From: Dioscorea cayenensis subsp. rotundata
Taxonomy: Eukaryota; Streptophyta; Magnoliopsida; Dioscoreales; Dioscoreaceae
NCBI RefSeq assembly: GCF_009730915.1
Contig: NC_052477.1
Coordinates: forward strand, 24,508,578 to 24,572,577
Direction of reading: 5' to 3'
DNA: 64,000 nt
How positions within the stretch are numbered: position 1 is the stretch's first letter; each line of letters opens with the position of its first letter. The translations under genes and the position numbers were made by a program. Below, piece by piece: positions 1 through 13,221 of the stretch. Under the pieces are notes generated by a model. The model made no database searches and was not told where the DNA came from. It was given only the letters and a program-made list of their open reading frames with translations.

Positions 1-1453
1 ACGAAGGGTCGACAAAGTCCCAGTCATTCTGTCTCATCTAACCCAGACAGGAAGGTTATAGATGATGAGAAATTCATATAGGTGCTCAATGAAATGAAAG
101 CACTCAAATCAGCAGTTAGTACCAAATCGAAAATAGCCTAAGACAACAGCGTCATGGAAAGGCAGATAGTCATACCTGATGTACAGGTTGATTTCATCCC
201 CCTCCCCCCCAAGAAACAGCCTACATGTTTCTCACGCCTTGATCAGTTAGAAAAGATGACTCTGTCTGTTTTTCTCAATACCCAAATTAACATGTGAGAG
301 CTATCTAACTTTGAAATAGTCCCATTAGTTTGAAATAGTATGCAATATTGTTGTCATTCATGTGTGATTCCCATTTGAAGTTCATATATTTCATGCTTAC
401 AGGCTATCATTATTACAAAACCAAGTGGTATCTCCATAAGTATTTAGTTATTTTGATTACAGTTTACTTTTATCACAATTTGTGCTTCCATTTAGGTACT
501 GGGTCAGTTTTTTTAATGATGTATTTACAGTTAATATATATTTGCATTTAAATATTTTTATTGGATATTAATCGCATATAAATTGTCTTACCTACTAATA
601 CCTAAACAATCGTTTAGGCCAATAGCTACAGCCATACTTGTCGTGTACATTTGTATGCATTTTTAGATGGCAAGCAATTGGTGTCAGATGACGTCGTCGA
701 TGTTTTCATCTTAATATTGCTAGATGCAATGAAGAAGCACCCAGGTCGTTACAAGATATCTGCTACCATTACCAGACCGCATATCCTTGCCTTATCCAAA
801 CAAAAGTGTTCTCCCAAGGGGATAGATGACTTGATTGCCCCTGATATGCGTGATTATCCCAATGTGTAAATGGTGATTATGCCATTTGTGCTTAGCAAGC
901 ACTACCACCTTGTCATGCTGGGCAAGGCAAAAAAAGAATACTTTCATTATTTCTCACTTGTAAGCATTGTATATGATGAGTCAGCAAATGCTATGGTAAT
1001 CTCTGAACTTTGATATCCTAATCTGTTTTGAGATTCCATTTGCATAATTTGGTTACCATCTTGCTTGTAGCACACATTATTTGACATATACCTATAGTTG
1101 AAGCTAGACATTACCGAAACAAAGTCTTACCATCTATCACATGTGCGATACTATCCACAATAGAGGAAAGACAATGTGGATTGCTCCGTCTATGTTATGT
1201 ATTTAATAGAGCAAATATTACATGTAGATCAGCTCTATCTTCTCCACGGTGACGTCCCACAGGTGCGCCTATAGTATGATTCATGAATATTAGTAGATGG
1301 TATTACCTGTAACCCGCCAAAGAAGGAGGATCCTGCCCCCATCTCAGATGAACACACCAAAGATGACGAAAGCTCTACGAAACCAGATGAGAATTTCATA
1401 GTCACAACAGATGCTGCAAAATCACAAGCTACAAAGCCACAAGATCGCATTAG
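1..1453 (+). pseudogene. Ulp1-type (C48) cysteine protease relic of a Mutator-like element
   Basis: Plus-strand translation shows pieces of a Ulp1/SENP-like peptidase. The segment from 651 (FLDGKQLVSDDVVDVFI) resembles the start of the plant transposon C48 domain. The catalytic-His block HYHLVMLGKAKKEYFHYF lies at about 900-955, and the catalytic-Cys block DNVDCSVYVMYLIEQI begins at 1170 with the Cys codon at 1182-1184. An acidic, lysine-rich tail runs to a stop at about 1450. In-frame stops (for example 867-869) and shifts between the His and Cys blocks show it is not functional as read. The family removes SUMO-like tags; copies of this type are carried by some plant MULEs. It sits opposite a MURA-type transposase relic, so I read both as parts of one element. 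The left end lies outside the window. Confidence 0.6.
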
Positions 1454-1984
1454 ATGATTACCTCGGGACTATAGATCAATAAAAGAAAGGATGCTATGGT
1501 CGTTTATGTGTCTTGTATGTGAATGAAATGTTGTGTATTTCTTTTTATACACAGTTATTGTACTCCATCCATAATTATTAGATTGTGCATAAACTATTTT
1601 AAAATTGTTATCGAACTCATACTTTATCCATAATCATTGGTAGTTGGTTACTATCTGTGAATAATGCTTGTCATTATATGAATACATTTACAATTTTATG
1701 AACAAGTTTAGAATTGTTCTTTACCGTTTACATTTCGACAGTATGTAATGAAATATGACTCAGTAGCATCATATTTTACATGAACAAGTTTAATATTTAT
1801 TTGTCACTATAAATATTAAGCTATAGTGTTCAAAAACTTTCTTCCATTAACCTTCATAATGTGAGATGTTATACTACTTCCAAAAAGAAATGTTTAGCTT
1901 TTGTCACATTTTTTTAGTTTGCGATAACTGCATTACAGTTAGCTCTATTATGCCTGACTTCGTGACAATGACTGTAATGTAACT

Positions 1985-4330
1985 CCCTCAAGTTGAATGC
2001 TTATGATTCAATCCTCCTGCGTCTTGGGCACCCATGTCTTTTCTTTGCAATAGGTGGTCAAAGACGTAGAGGTCTATAATCATCTTTTGGTTTGTTATCG
2101 TCTGGTATGGGAAATATTGGGCTTGCGTATGCTGCCTTATATGAAGTGACTGTCTGAAATTCATCCACAAAAATGGTAACGTTAGTATTAGTCTACATGA
2201 TCGATGCACAAGCATGTCGACACAATAGACCATAAATTTGCTAATGTCGGCATGAGCATGTCCTATCACATAAATTAACAGAGTTGCTATAGTGGTCATA
2301 TAACCTCATATTGTTCCCCATTTGAGTAGCTAACTACAAGGGACCTACTTTCCTCTATCATTTCCTCGATCTTCTTGTAAACCACAGGACAAAGATGGAT
2401 GCCCCATTTCTCACATTGTTAGTGCCGATCATACCGTATGTTCATTACCTTATACCTATAACAAGTATTAATTAGACCAAATGTAAACAAAGATGTGTGG
2501 ATTCTGCATGTAGTAAAACAATACTAAATCCAATGGCTTCGTAACCATAGAGTAATGGACATAACTAAACAAAATAATAATTTAATAAACACATAATTAA
2601 TATAATAAAGAATAATCAATAATATTAACCAGGAAAGACAAATACCAATGATGAAACTTCAAAAGTAATCTAAAACCCTGGCAAGTAATCAACAAGAGTG
2701 ATAAGTATACAAAAAAAAGTAAAGTTGATGACACCTAATGGTGATCCTGAATAAATAAACTATTCAACAATACAGTTAGGAAGTAGACCTGATTAAGTCA
2801 ACCATATTGCATATAGGAAGGTGGTGTGCCTCTCTTATCCACACATTGAAAGATTCAGCAATGTTCGAGTACATCTCACCCCATCGGCATCCAAGGAATA
2901 AGTAAATACACCAATGCTTTAAGTCTGATTTTTGCAACAACCAGTTATGGGCATGCGCCAAGGTGAGCAAGAGTTTGTTTATAGCATCGTCATATTCTAA
3001 AGATGTGCAGGTGAGCAAGATTTTGTTTATAGCATCGCCATATTCTAAAGATGTGTATGCATATGCTACACGTACAATCAAGCTCCAGCACTCATCTTTT
3101 AATACCCTTCCTAGTTGGCTATTTGATTTTAAGAAGTTCTCTTGAAGATGTCATAGGCAGTATGCATATAAGGAAGAAGTAAACACCCTGGCAATAGCAT
3201 TCACAAGGCCCTTGGATCGATCGAATATGAACATAATGATCTTGTCATAGTCATCTTCACCATACAATGCATCACCTAATGTCGATATGAACCACATCCA
3301 GTTATCATCAGTCTCACTATCCATGATAGCAAATACCAAGTGGAATAATCCTTTATTTGCATCCTTACTTGTTACACCTAAGAGTATGCCACAGTATCTC
3401 TCAAGTAGTGTGCTCCATCAAGAAATAGCATGTGTCTGCATCCTTTCAAAATCCATCAAGACAAGCCCGAAAACAGAAAAAACCACGTCTAAATCGCTCA
3501 CCATCCTTATCAATGATCACAATACTTCCTGGATTAGTTTCAGCTAACTTTCCCACGTACTATAACAATGGATCATAGCTTGCTCTATCACTTCCATGGA
3601 GAATTCCTCGTGCAAAATCTTTACCCATCCAGGTCTGTTTGTATTACAAATGAAAACCTTGTTCATGCAATAAATCCCATTATATATCCACTGCACAGTA
3701 CAGAGGATGATCCCGGAGTTTTTGAATTACATGCCTACTAACCCAATTCTTTGATGTTTTTGGATATGCAGTTGTGTCGATACCTCCACCACAAGTATGC
3801 ACCCCTTGGGTTGTTTTGATTCTAAACGTTGGCAGGTTGCCATCTCTTGAGGTATGGGCACGCCATTCATAACCATCTGCATTACATGTCACAGTAACTT
3901 TCTCTTTATTTTTTTATGAACTAAAAGTTTAAATTCCGCTTGATAGCATGGTCACACAAGGCTTCCTTGAATTGTGTTTCACTTTGATAACATTGACCAA
4001 CTGCGAACATGTCGGGTTCAAAATTGCTCGAAGAGTTAGATATTGCTCCCCTAAACAAACTTGATAACTACATGGGGTATTGATTAAATGCAGTGCTTTG
4101 TGACAAAGTCTCCCTGATTACATCAATCTTTTTAAGCTAATGCAAGACGTCGTCTTGTGCCATCTGGCATTAAATACTTCACCCTCATACGGGTAGCTTC
4201 AAGGCTGCACCGTTCGTGTATTTCATCTACTATTGACCCCCATATAGTTAAGACAGTGAAGTGTAATACATAACTCTCTCCCTTATGCTGCGCAATACTA
4301 TAAAATGTATCCATTTGCATCAACAACAAC
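1985..4330 (-). pseudogene. MURA-type (MULE) transposase, degenerate
   Basis: Read on the minus strand from about 4330 down, pieces of a Mutator transposase occur in the expected order. The N-terminal segment is at 4330-4132. The MuDR DNA-binding domain is at 3892-3680 (CNADGYEWRAH, then FRIKT and HTCG). The DDE core begins with LDGAH near 3420 and continues through YCGILLGVTSKDANKGLF and FAIMDSETDDNW to DRSKGLVNAI near 3190. The block with RWGEMYSNIAESFNVWIREA is at 2776-2900. A SWIM-type zinc-finger remnant (CRHACASIM) near 2210 is followed by a basic C-terminus near 2010. Frameshifts (for example right after LDGAH) and stops break it repeatedly. It contains a 16-residue in-frame tandem duplication at 2963-3058. 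Confidence 0.75.
2963..3058. repeat. 48-bp tandem duplication inside the MULE transposase
   Basis: Two consecutive copies of a 48-bp unit starting gtgagcaagag/ttttgtttatagc lie at 2963-3010 and 3011-3058 and differ at a few bases. Being 16 codons long, it keeps the transposase frame and duplicates a segment around EYxDAINKxLLT. Confidence 0.85.
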
Positions 4331-4836
4331 TAATGTAGGTGAGATAAGGACTAAAATGTTCATTAGCATATACATTATAAGTTACACAAAAGAAACACCA
4401 CTACAAGACGTTTGTTGTTTGCACTTTCTTCCCACTGCATGCTTTCACTCCCTGCCAGTCTTCTACACCTAGGCCATGATCGACTTTCCTCCCCGCTAAG
4501 TTAGTCTTCATATTGAGAAGTGACTGAGTCCATTCTTACAAAAAGATTGAGTATAAAAGCAACGGGAACAAGAACCTTCTTCTACAAGACGAAAAGGACA
4601 AACAACCATACTTTGATAAGACTTAGCGTCATTTTTCCCCCTTCCTCTCAAAAGCATGCAAGGGTATTTTCGGGATTTCAGAATATTTCACTGAATAGAG
4701 TAACGACAAGGACAATGTGGAAAAAGAATTAAAAGGAGGGACTGGATAGTATGGCCTTTAGTCAAAAGGAATGAATGGTATATTTGAAAAGTTTCAGGGA
4801 CTAATAAATAATTTATCTAAAAAAAACCTAAAATTC
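4331..4836. other. non-coding, possible MULE terminal region
   Basis: No coding signal is visible. The stretch lies outside the N-terminus of the transposase relic and could hold the element's end, but I cannot identify a terminal inverted repeat or target duplication. A CACTACAAG string occurs at about 4399 without a partner. Confidence 0.3.
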
Positions 4837-5110
4837 TAACCCCCTAAATTCTAGCCCCCAACATTGGGGTAAGAATTCCCTTATTAAAATACCTTTAAAA
4901 AAACCCCTAAATTCTAACCCCCCGAGATTAGAATTCCCTTATTAAAAATTAATATATATTAATTAAATCAATAAATTATTATTATTATTATTATTACAAT
5001 TATTGTTATTAAAAAAATGAAAATTCTAACCCCGGTATCGGGGTTAGAATTCTCTTATTAAAAAGAAAAAAAACTAAAATTCTAATGCTGGCATCGGGGT
5101 TAGAAAAATT
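4837..5110. repeat. cluster of palindromic attctaaccccg units
   Basis: At least four diverged copies of a motif of the form attctaacccc(g)...(c)ggggttagaat occur in 270 bp. The clearest (5022-5051) is a perfect 13-bp inverted repeat, aattctaaccccg / cggggttagaatt, around a 4-base loop. Spacers are AT-rich. The origin is unknown; it could be the subterminal part of a DNA transposon. Confidence 0.6.
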
Positions 5111-5576
5111 CAAATAAATCTAAACAAAACTTGAAATGATTATTTATTTAATATATATTAATTAAATCAAATAATTATCAAATTTAGATATTATTTTAAA
5201 TATTTAATTATATTAATTAAAATTAATGATGATATTTATAATAATTAAATATTTTAAAATATATAATTAAAATTTGAGATTTGGTGACTTACAACAAAAA
5301 TTAACAATAATAACAACAACAACAATAGCAACAACATCATTGATAAAATAAAAAATATATATCTAAAATTTTCAACTTCACAACAACCATAATATCAATA
5401 TTGTCGTAACTAAATTATAAGAAGAATTAACAAGAACAACACCAAGGTTTAGCAACAACTAACAACACAAACATTAAATTACAATCTATACAAAAGATAG
5501 GAGACAAATATTCTTTTTTTTAACACCACCACAACAATGATAATAAGTTATAAATACTATAAAATTAACTCATACA

Positions 5577-6009
5577 TTAATTGGAGAGTTGATCATGAAT
5601 ATTATTCCTAAGTGTGATCATTTGTTTGAGTGTCCTCATTGGTAGGTTGTTGCCATACAAATGAACTTTCACTATCATCATCTTGAAAGCCACATTCTCC
5701 TTCTTGAATTTGGTTGATGTCTTCAAGGCTCTCAAGAACATCCAAATCATTATTACCCATTCTACGAATAAAATTATGGAGAGCAAAACATGACCATATA
5801 ATTCAGAATTGAACCTTCATAGTATACTTGGTCATATTTTGTAGGATTCTCCATCTTGCTTTGCAAACTCCAAATGTTCTTTCTATAACACTTCTCAAAA
5901 CTCGAGTGATGATAGTTGAATACTTTGTTTGGAGGCCTAAAAGCACGAGACATCCTAAATTGTGGAATGTGATATCTTGCACTTTTTTTGGCAGGTAGAG
6001 CTGAAACAT
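5577..6009 (-). pseudogene. PIF/Harbinger transposase C-terminal relic
   Basis: The minus strand carries the C-terminal end of a PIF/Harbinger DDE nuclease. [19 protein letters not shown] and FNYHHSS occur in one frame near 5890-5970. [19 protein letters not shown] is in the next frame at about 5840-5890. ALHNFIRRMGNNDLDVLESL is in a third near 5720-5780, followed by an acidic tail to a stop at 5577. The order and spacing match the family (nuclease domain with the ERTFG...KARF block, then CALHNFI). At least two frameshifts and the loss of the N-terminal two thirds make it non-functional. Confidence 0.7.
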
Positions 6010-7300
6010 GACAAGCTTAGGAGGTTCAAATACTGAAAAAAAAAAAACAACAACAACAATAATAAAACAAAGCCATTCAATTAAGCATAGTCATCCCACC
6101 CAATGCCATTTTTATGGCTATAGCAATGTGCACTAACTATCTAGAAGTATACGAGGCATTACATATGCCTGAGTTTTCTATATGCATTTTGAGAAGTTCA
6201 TGGGTGAACACATGCGAAAAATCCTAGCTTTGCTGCTAGCAAAGAGTTCTATGAATTAACAACTACAAATTCAATGATCAAACTTAAGCTATTCATCAAA
6301 GGGCATAACAGTATAAAATAAAGAAAATATTGAACCATTCACTATATATATTGTAATAAGGAGTTTAATTACTTAATCACAAAAATAAAGGATGTAGAAT
6401 GTTTTCATGGAATTATATCATCCATTATTAAACAAAAGCAAGCCATGACTTATCCTTATTGAAGATTCAAATTATTATCTATAAACATTACATGAATGCT
6501 TGACCTTGTTTTTGAAGTCAACTAAGTTGCACAATAATTTAATTAGTGCATCTTCTCAACCACAAGTTCTTATTATAACACAAACACAAAACCACTTCAT
6601 GGAGACAATTTAATATAATATGCATAATATATATACAGGCAGAAATCTTAATGTCACAAGAGAATTTATATATACATGCAAAAATCTTAATGTTACAGGA
6701 GAATTTAATATAATAAAAACTGAATGCGCATGTAAATTTGAAGTTTTTTATATGTGCATGTGTATATATATATATATATATATAAAGCAGCAAAAGGCAA
6801 TCCAATTTTAAAATCATAAAATCAAATTGCAAACATACTTGACATTGTAACTAATGAGCAATCTAACACAACATAATCAGCTAAAATTTGAGAATTTGAT
6901 TGTTCTTATGGTCCAACAAATGGTCATAAGATTGAAGATGGCAAACTCTGAAACAATACTTGATTATCAACCTAAAATTCAAGAGAAAATCCAACGCAAT
7001 AGAAAAGCGCACACCACGGAAAAGAATAAAAAAAACCAAGAGGCAACGAGTGAAGAGACTTGGAAAATACCCAATCATTTGAAGTTCGTCTGATAATAAA
7101 TAAACTAAGAGCAAAAGCAAACATAAGAACTAAGTATTCTTTGAATTTATGTTAATACACAAGAGCATATTCAAATCAATATGTATTTAATTATACTCTA
7201 AAGAAAAACTACAATCTCAAGTACAGAACATTTAACCAACCACTTGGCAACAAACTTTGGGCCTGATTCTCATAAGCAAAAGAATTAGCTCAAAGAACTC
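6010..7300. other. AT-rich intergenic DNA with short repeats
   Basis: No gene is recognised. It includes a short direct repeat (aaatcttaatgt unit at about 6644 and 6685) and a (TA)n run near 6764-6784. Confidence 0.5.
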
Positions 7301-7302
7301 AC

Positions 7303-7700
7303 CTTTGCTTTTCAGAGTATCACAAGCAACAAAGAATCCAATCTACAGATGACAAACTATATATAAAGTGGATGAATTCCTTGTAGCTAGGCAATGTGGT
7401 ACTAAACTTTTAGTAGGAATGTTTTGAAACAATATGGGCCTAAAGAATATGGGCCCTCTAACACAAAATAGCTCTCAAACTAAGTCACAGTTGTGTTAGA
7501 ACTGTAAGCATGGCGAAATATATATTTTTGTAAAGAGTTAGCCAAAGAGTTATCATCACACAACCCTAGAGCGACGAAGAAAGAGAGACAACTCACCACA
7601 GATCCAAGCATTAGAGCACCCCCAATTTGCAACACTGCCGAGGACCTGTGAATGAAGCTCAATTGAGAAACCAGGGCATCGAGGGATCGATAGAACGGAA
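7303..7700 (-). other. two possible exons of an unidentified minus-strand gene
   Basis: On the minus strand an exon-like segment ends at 7597 with a good donor (G|GTGAGTTG) and reads SLDALVSQLSFIHRSSAVLQ followed by IGGALMLGSV. A second at 7342-7303 has acceptor CTGTAG| and donor |GTGAGTTC and reads IGFFVACDTLKSK. I see no clear start codon and do not recognise the product. It would run divergently from the ACP gene. This rests on splice-site look and hydrophobic character only, so chance is possible. Confidence 0.25.
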
Positions 7701-7929
7701 GAGATCTTGGAGAGAGAGAAAGAGCAAAAGAAGGGCAACAACTGAAGATAAATCACACGAGATCTACCTTTAATTTTCGCAAAAACATCACTAGAGTCCG
7801 ATCACAAAGCTCTCCTCTATCTAGATGAAAAGGCTTGATGAAAGAGGTAGAAGCAAGAGGTAGGAAAAGAGTGTCAGAACTAAGGGCGTTAATTTCGTTA
7901 TTTGTTGAGGGTAAATTGGCAATTGGATC

Positions 7930-8130
7930 ACACCAAAAACAGCTTTTCATAAGTGTTTTTTTTTAAAAGCACCCCTTTACCAATTTCTCAAAAAAGCTGA
8001 ATTTGGGCTTTTTTAACAGCTTTCCCTTTTATAGAAAAGCCAATACAAACATTTTTTGCTCAGGAGCGAGTAACTTATAAAAAAATGCTTCTAGGCTTCC
8101 TAGAAGCCAATCCAAACAAGGCTTTATAAA
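7930..8130. repeat. possible MITE terminal region
   Basis: Repeat-like sequence (aaaagcacccctttt...gcttctaggcttcctagaagccaatccaaacaaggc region) with an internal short palindrome at the end, in the style of plant MITE termini. No matching left end or target duplication was found. Confidence 0.3.
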
Positions 8131-8387
8131 CAGTAATTAAACAGTACCACTATAATGTTTCTAAGGTATGTATATAGTATTTGCATAATAATAATATTAG
8201 GATGATTTACCACTATATCATCAATTGTTGTCACAATTATATTTTCCGTACAGTTATTTTTGCCTCGGCCGTAAGTCTTTATTCTGTTTTCATCTCAGCC
8301 GTCCGAAGATGTTACAGAATCTGATCAGAGGATCAGACGGTGATAAACCCTCTCAAATCCCAGTTTCTATACCTCTCAACGACGCGA

Positions 8388-8404
8388 GAGAGAGAGAGAG
8401 AGAG
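8388..8404. repeat. GA microsatellite in ACP 5' leader
   Basis: A short (GA)n run ends immediately before the ACP start codon. GA/CT tracts are common in plant 5' UTRs; any role is unknown. Confidence 0.7.
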
Positions 8405-8867
<463 letters not shown>

Positions 8868-10325
8868 CCATTACATCTCTTCTTCCTATCCTTCTCTGTT
8901 CTTAGAGAGGAGGCCCCTGTGTCTTGTTGCAATAATTTGCATTGTGGAAAAAACTTGTTTGATGTTTCACACTCGAAAAAACTTGAACTTTTTTAAAAAT
9001 AAATGTTTAGCCTTTATTGTTTGCAGTGATAAATACTTTGATTAAAGCTGCTGCTGATGTTCACTGTTTATCTTTGGGATGTTTTCTTGATGGTTTAATT
9101 CTTGGTGTTGATGAATTACAATCATAGGATCAATGCACTTTATGTTCTTATACACTGATTGTAAGTTGTTTTGTCAATGCAAATTCTGATCCTTTATGTA
9201 CACCTTCACCTGAATAAATGAAATTCAACAGATTACTTGAGATTATTGTGTTTAACATTGGATTTTAAGTAGTTATGGAAGGATAGAAGAGAAAAGTGAA
9301 CTGATTGTGACATAGAAACTTGAGTTTGAAGAGTCTGTAAAATGCCATGGCTGAAGATTCTCTCTATTTTTCGCCACTTTGAGTTTCACTCAGTAACTTG
9401 AAGCATGATAAATGCCAGGATGTAATCGGACACGGTTTAATTAGATCGAAGTTATTGAGTGTTAGCTATCTATGGAGGTGTTTTGGTGGGGTTGGTGTAT
9501 GGTTGTATTTACACTATTTTGCATTGGAGTTGTTGTTTTTGGGAAACTTCTTTAAAAGGTTTTCTAGCCTACCATGATGAATTGATCTGTGGACTGGATA
9601 GTGACAGCAAAAATCATTTGAAGTCATATCAAGTAAAAATCCTCTTCTGGACTGAGTATATGATAGGTCATAGTGTATCCCTCTTTTCCTTCCCTATTTG
9701 GAATCGTAACTCATCATGTGACTTGCGTGGTGTTTGATAATCATTAGCTAGCTCATATTTGTTGTCCCAGTGTTAATTCAATTCTGGTACTTCAAAGAAC
9801 TAATTAGACTTATATGGAGTTTTTGCATTCTCTTGATTTCATGGACAGATAGCTTGTTCATGTAAGTTGCTAACATTATTTTATTGGTGTGCAAAGAAAA
9901 CTTGTCATGATATGCAGCAGCCTGACATATATTGTTGTTTCCTCCAGTTCTTAGGTGAGCCACTTCCCTCCAAGTAAGAATTAAAGTTATAATCCCCCTT
10001 TAGCAAGTAGACTGAGTGATGCTTGGTACTTGTAAAAATTAAATTAAAATTGTGCCCTTTTGGGACTAAGATATGTACCTAGAGCTGTTTGGAGCCATAG
10101 ATAAGTTGTACTTCAAAATTTGTAATGTCTGAACTCTGAAGAGGATTAATATCACCTTATAGTTTTCAATGATGATCTAGAACTGTGAAACAATTTGGTA
10201 GAACATGTCTTATCAATTTCATGGTTGATTGTGTTACATGTTAAACACAACTTTGGTTTTATTAGCAATGTGTCTAAAGTGCATACAAAATCAAGGACAC
10301 GATGTAACATAATTTGCAGCTTATC
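8868..10325. other. ACP 3' region and intergenic DNA
   Basis: The 3' UTR must start here, but I cannot place the poly(A) site. No coding signal or clear repeat is seen in the remainder. Confidence 0.5.
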
Positions 10326-10334
10326 AAGTGCAAT

Positions 10335-11214
10335 TAGGGTTGTAAACGAGCCGAGCTGAGCCGAGCTTTGCTTTGTTCAAGCTTGGCTCATTACTATTTA
10401 ATCGAGCTTGAACTCGAGCCGAGCTTTCTTCGAGCTTCATTTTTTTATGTTCAAGCTTGGCTCGTTACTATTTTAACCGAGCTCGAGCTCTAATCGAGCT
10501 TCTTTCGAGTTTCATGCTCGAGCTCAACTTGTTAAGAAAATTCGAAGCTTAGACTTAGCTAGCTAACTTGATTAAGGCTTGACTATTTTTTTTTTATATT
10601 TTATTTTTTTATTTAGTAAACTTATTTAATGAATCATTATCAAGTGTGACTCAACTCGATTTGAGTTTGATTATATTAATGATTGTTACAAATAAAATTG
10701 TAAATGATACTATAAACGAGCTTTTAATTATACAATAAACGAGTTCTTCACAAGATTTAATGAGCCGAGTTTGGTGGTGTTCAAGCTTGGCTCTTTTATC
10801 TTATGAGCTCATTTAACTTAATGAACTAGTTGACCTGAGCTTTTAATGAGCTTAGCCTTCGAATAGTAGTTTATAGCCCTATATGTGTAACTCAAATTGA
10901 CAACAATGACATAGTCACATATACACCTTAATATACATATACATATACATATATATAATGTAATATATATATATATATATAAACGAGCTCACAATCGAGC
11001 TTATAAACGAGCTTGTTCATGAGCTTGGTCACGAGCTGTGTTCGCGAGCCAAAACGAGCCGAGCTTTTGGCTGCTCAAGCTTGGCTCGTTTATTAATCGA
11101 GCTTGAAAATGATGTTCAAGCTTGGCTCGTTTACAATATGAGCTAAACACGAACGAGCCTTTATCGAGCCGAACACCGAGCTACTCACGAACGGCTCGGC
11201 TCAAATACACCCCT
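10335..11214. mobile_element. hAT-type MITE, copy 1 (GAGCCGAGC family)
   Basis: An 880-bp element with imperfect terminal inverted repeats: the left end is TAGGGTTGTAAACGAGCCGA and the right end reads TAGGGGTGTATTTGAGCCGA on the reverse strand. It is flanked by the duplication aagtgcaat (10326-10334 and 11215-11223; 8-9 bp depending on where the end is set). YAGGG termini and an 8-bp-class duplication fit hAT. The ends are rich in gagctcg/gctcgag subterminal repeats and the centre is AT-rich with a (TA)n run. It has no coding capacity. Copies 2 (50000-50863) and 3 (59392-59986) are in the same window. Confidence 0.85.
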
Positions 11215-11223
11215 AAGTGCAAT

Positions 11224-13100
11224 CACAAACCACCAAAAATTCTGACGATGTCTTATATGATTATGCATTGATGAGTAGCAGTAAAGTCTTAATGCTGCAT
11301 GAGATACTACCAATTCATGTCAGTATAATGGCAATAGCATATATTCCACAATTGTAGTTGTCAAGCATTTTGTAGATACACGAATGACTAAGCTTAAGCG
11401 GCTTGCTTTGCATTAAAAATTCATAATGTGACCCACATGATGATTGTTAATTTCTTGTAATGTGGTCTGGTGTCTGGAAAGAGGCAGAACTAAGATAAAT
11501 GTGGGTTTCAGGATCATTTTGATAACTTCATGAAGGAATAGTTTCTATATTTGTTTCGCTGTTTGAGTGAACATTCTAATTATCAAATGAGTAAAGATTT
11601 GGGATGAGTGGCGCAATGATGCATGCCAGAATGGTAGGTCTACATGGAATGTTTTAGAAGCTTGATGCTATTGATATATCAAATCAAGATTGCAGACTGA
11701 CTTGATTTTCAATGGAAATTCCAGGTTGATTGCAGGTGAATATTTTCTCAAGCCCAACCTTTAATGGGACTAAGTAGTGTTCAAGACTTCAAATGTGAAG
11801 GCCTTTCTGTCTTGTTTTAGTACTTAAGTAGCAAGTTGAACTTGTTAAAGTTATCTTACCTCACCATTGCAGTTTCTTAATTTTTCTTTTTCTTGTGATT
11901 TTCTGTGCTTTTATGCCTCATTTTGAGTGGGTGGCTAAGAATTTTTTAGCACAATCAGAGAATGGTAATATAGATTTATGCCTTCTTGGGGCAGTGATGT
12001 CTGAAGAATCTTTTAACATGCACAGGGGATTGGATTCATTTTTTGCACCATAAGTTAGAAATATGGTGAATTACTTTATTAGTTTGCTGATGAATTCTTA
12101 TAAGTTAGATTTAGCGAATCATGGATGTTCCCAATTGGATGCAACCACTGGAGCTGCATTTCATTAAATCAAATTCCCAGCTATTACTCTCCAGACACCA
12201 TCTTCAGAGCCACCTGTTTCTATATATATATATATATATATATTTTACAAATAAACTGTAAGTGTTTTTTATTTAAGGGAAATTGGGAATATGCACAGGT
12301 ATAAATTGATATCTCAACACATTTGTGTCCTATCTTGCATGGATTTTGGGTTTTTCTTGAAAGAAATGTTTTATATAAAGGAGTCGGCTCTGATAGGTTA
12401 AGAAACGGAAAAATATATATGCTTTGTTCTGGCAAATCAACAAAACTAAAAATGATATTAAGGGGGTTTTTTCCTCTTGCATTCCTTCTCAATAATGAAT
12501 GATGGGTAATTTTTAATAAGAAACCGAACTTATTTATTTTGTTTGTTATTTTTATCCACGGTAAAAAAGAATTATAAAAAAATATCAAGTATAAATATGT
12601 TTTTCTCCTATTTTTTTTTATAACTATATAAACATCATAAGTAAATAACATTATTTCACAAGTTGTCAGTACATTTTGAGAAAAAAAAAAATCTGAAATT
12701 CTAGTTATATCCACGAAAAAATTGAATATAAACCCCTTAAATTTCGTTTCTTTTGCGTCTACAGAGAGACCAACTTGATTTATTTGAGTGTTATAAACGC
12801 GCTAAAATGTTACCAAACAATACTAATAAAACTTGATTTATATATATATATATATATTAATATGGATAAATCATGTGTTAAAGATTATCTGTCACATATG
12901 TGAAGCATAAATAAAAACTCTACAATATTTGAGTTCTCACATTAGGCTATGACAGAAGTTTGAAACATAAATACCTTATGCAGTTATGCAGAAATCCGAT
13001 ATTAATTGACTAAATTATCATTAATTTTTTAATTCATCGTCTCAACAAAATAATAGGGGGAAAAAAAGTCTAATAATAACCGGATCAGACCGAGTGTTGT
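11224..13100. other. intergenic DNA between MITE and TRAX
   Basis: No gene is recognised. There are (TA)n runs near 12222-12242 and 12839-12857. A minus-strand open frame at 12220-12714 is low complexity and looks accidental. Confidence 0.5.
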
Positions 13101-13221
13101 TTGGGTGCGCGCTGAGGCCGAGAAGACTAAGCTCGCAGGGCTCGCCACGCGCAGGATCCCCAAACGGGGACACATGTTCTGCTTGCGCGGCTGCTCCAGG
13201 CTCGTCTGCTCCTCGTCGCTC

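Noticed and set aside
10335..11214. Repeated gagctcg words as a CRISPR-like or satellite array
   Set aside because: They are irregular subterminal repeats inside a MITE with its own target duplication.
12220..12714. 164-codon minus-strand open frame
   Set aside because: Low complexity, rich in Ile/Phe/Tyr/Lys as expected from AT-rich DNA; no motif seen.
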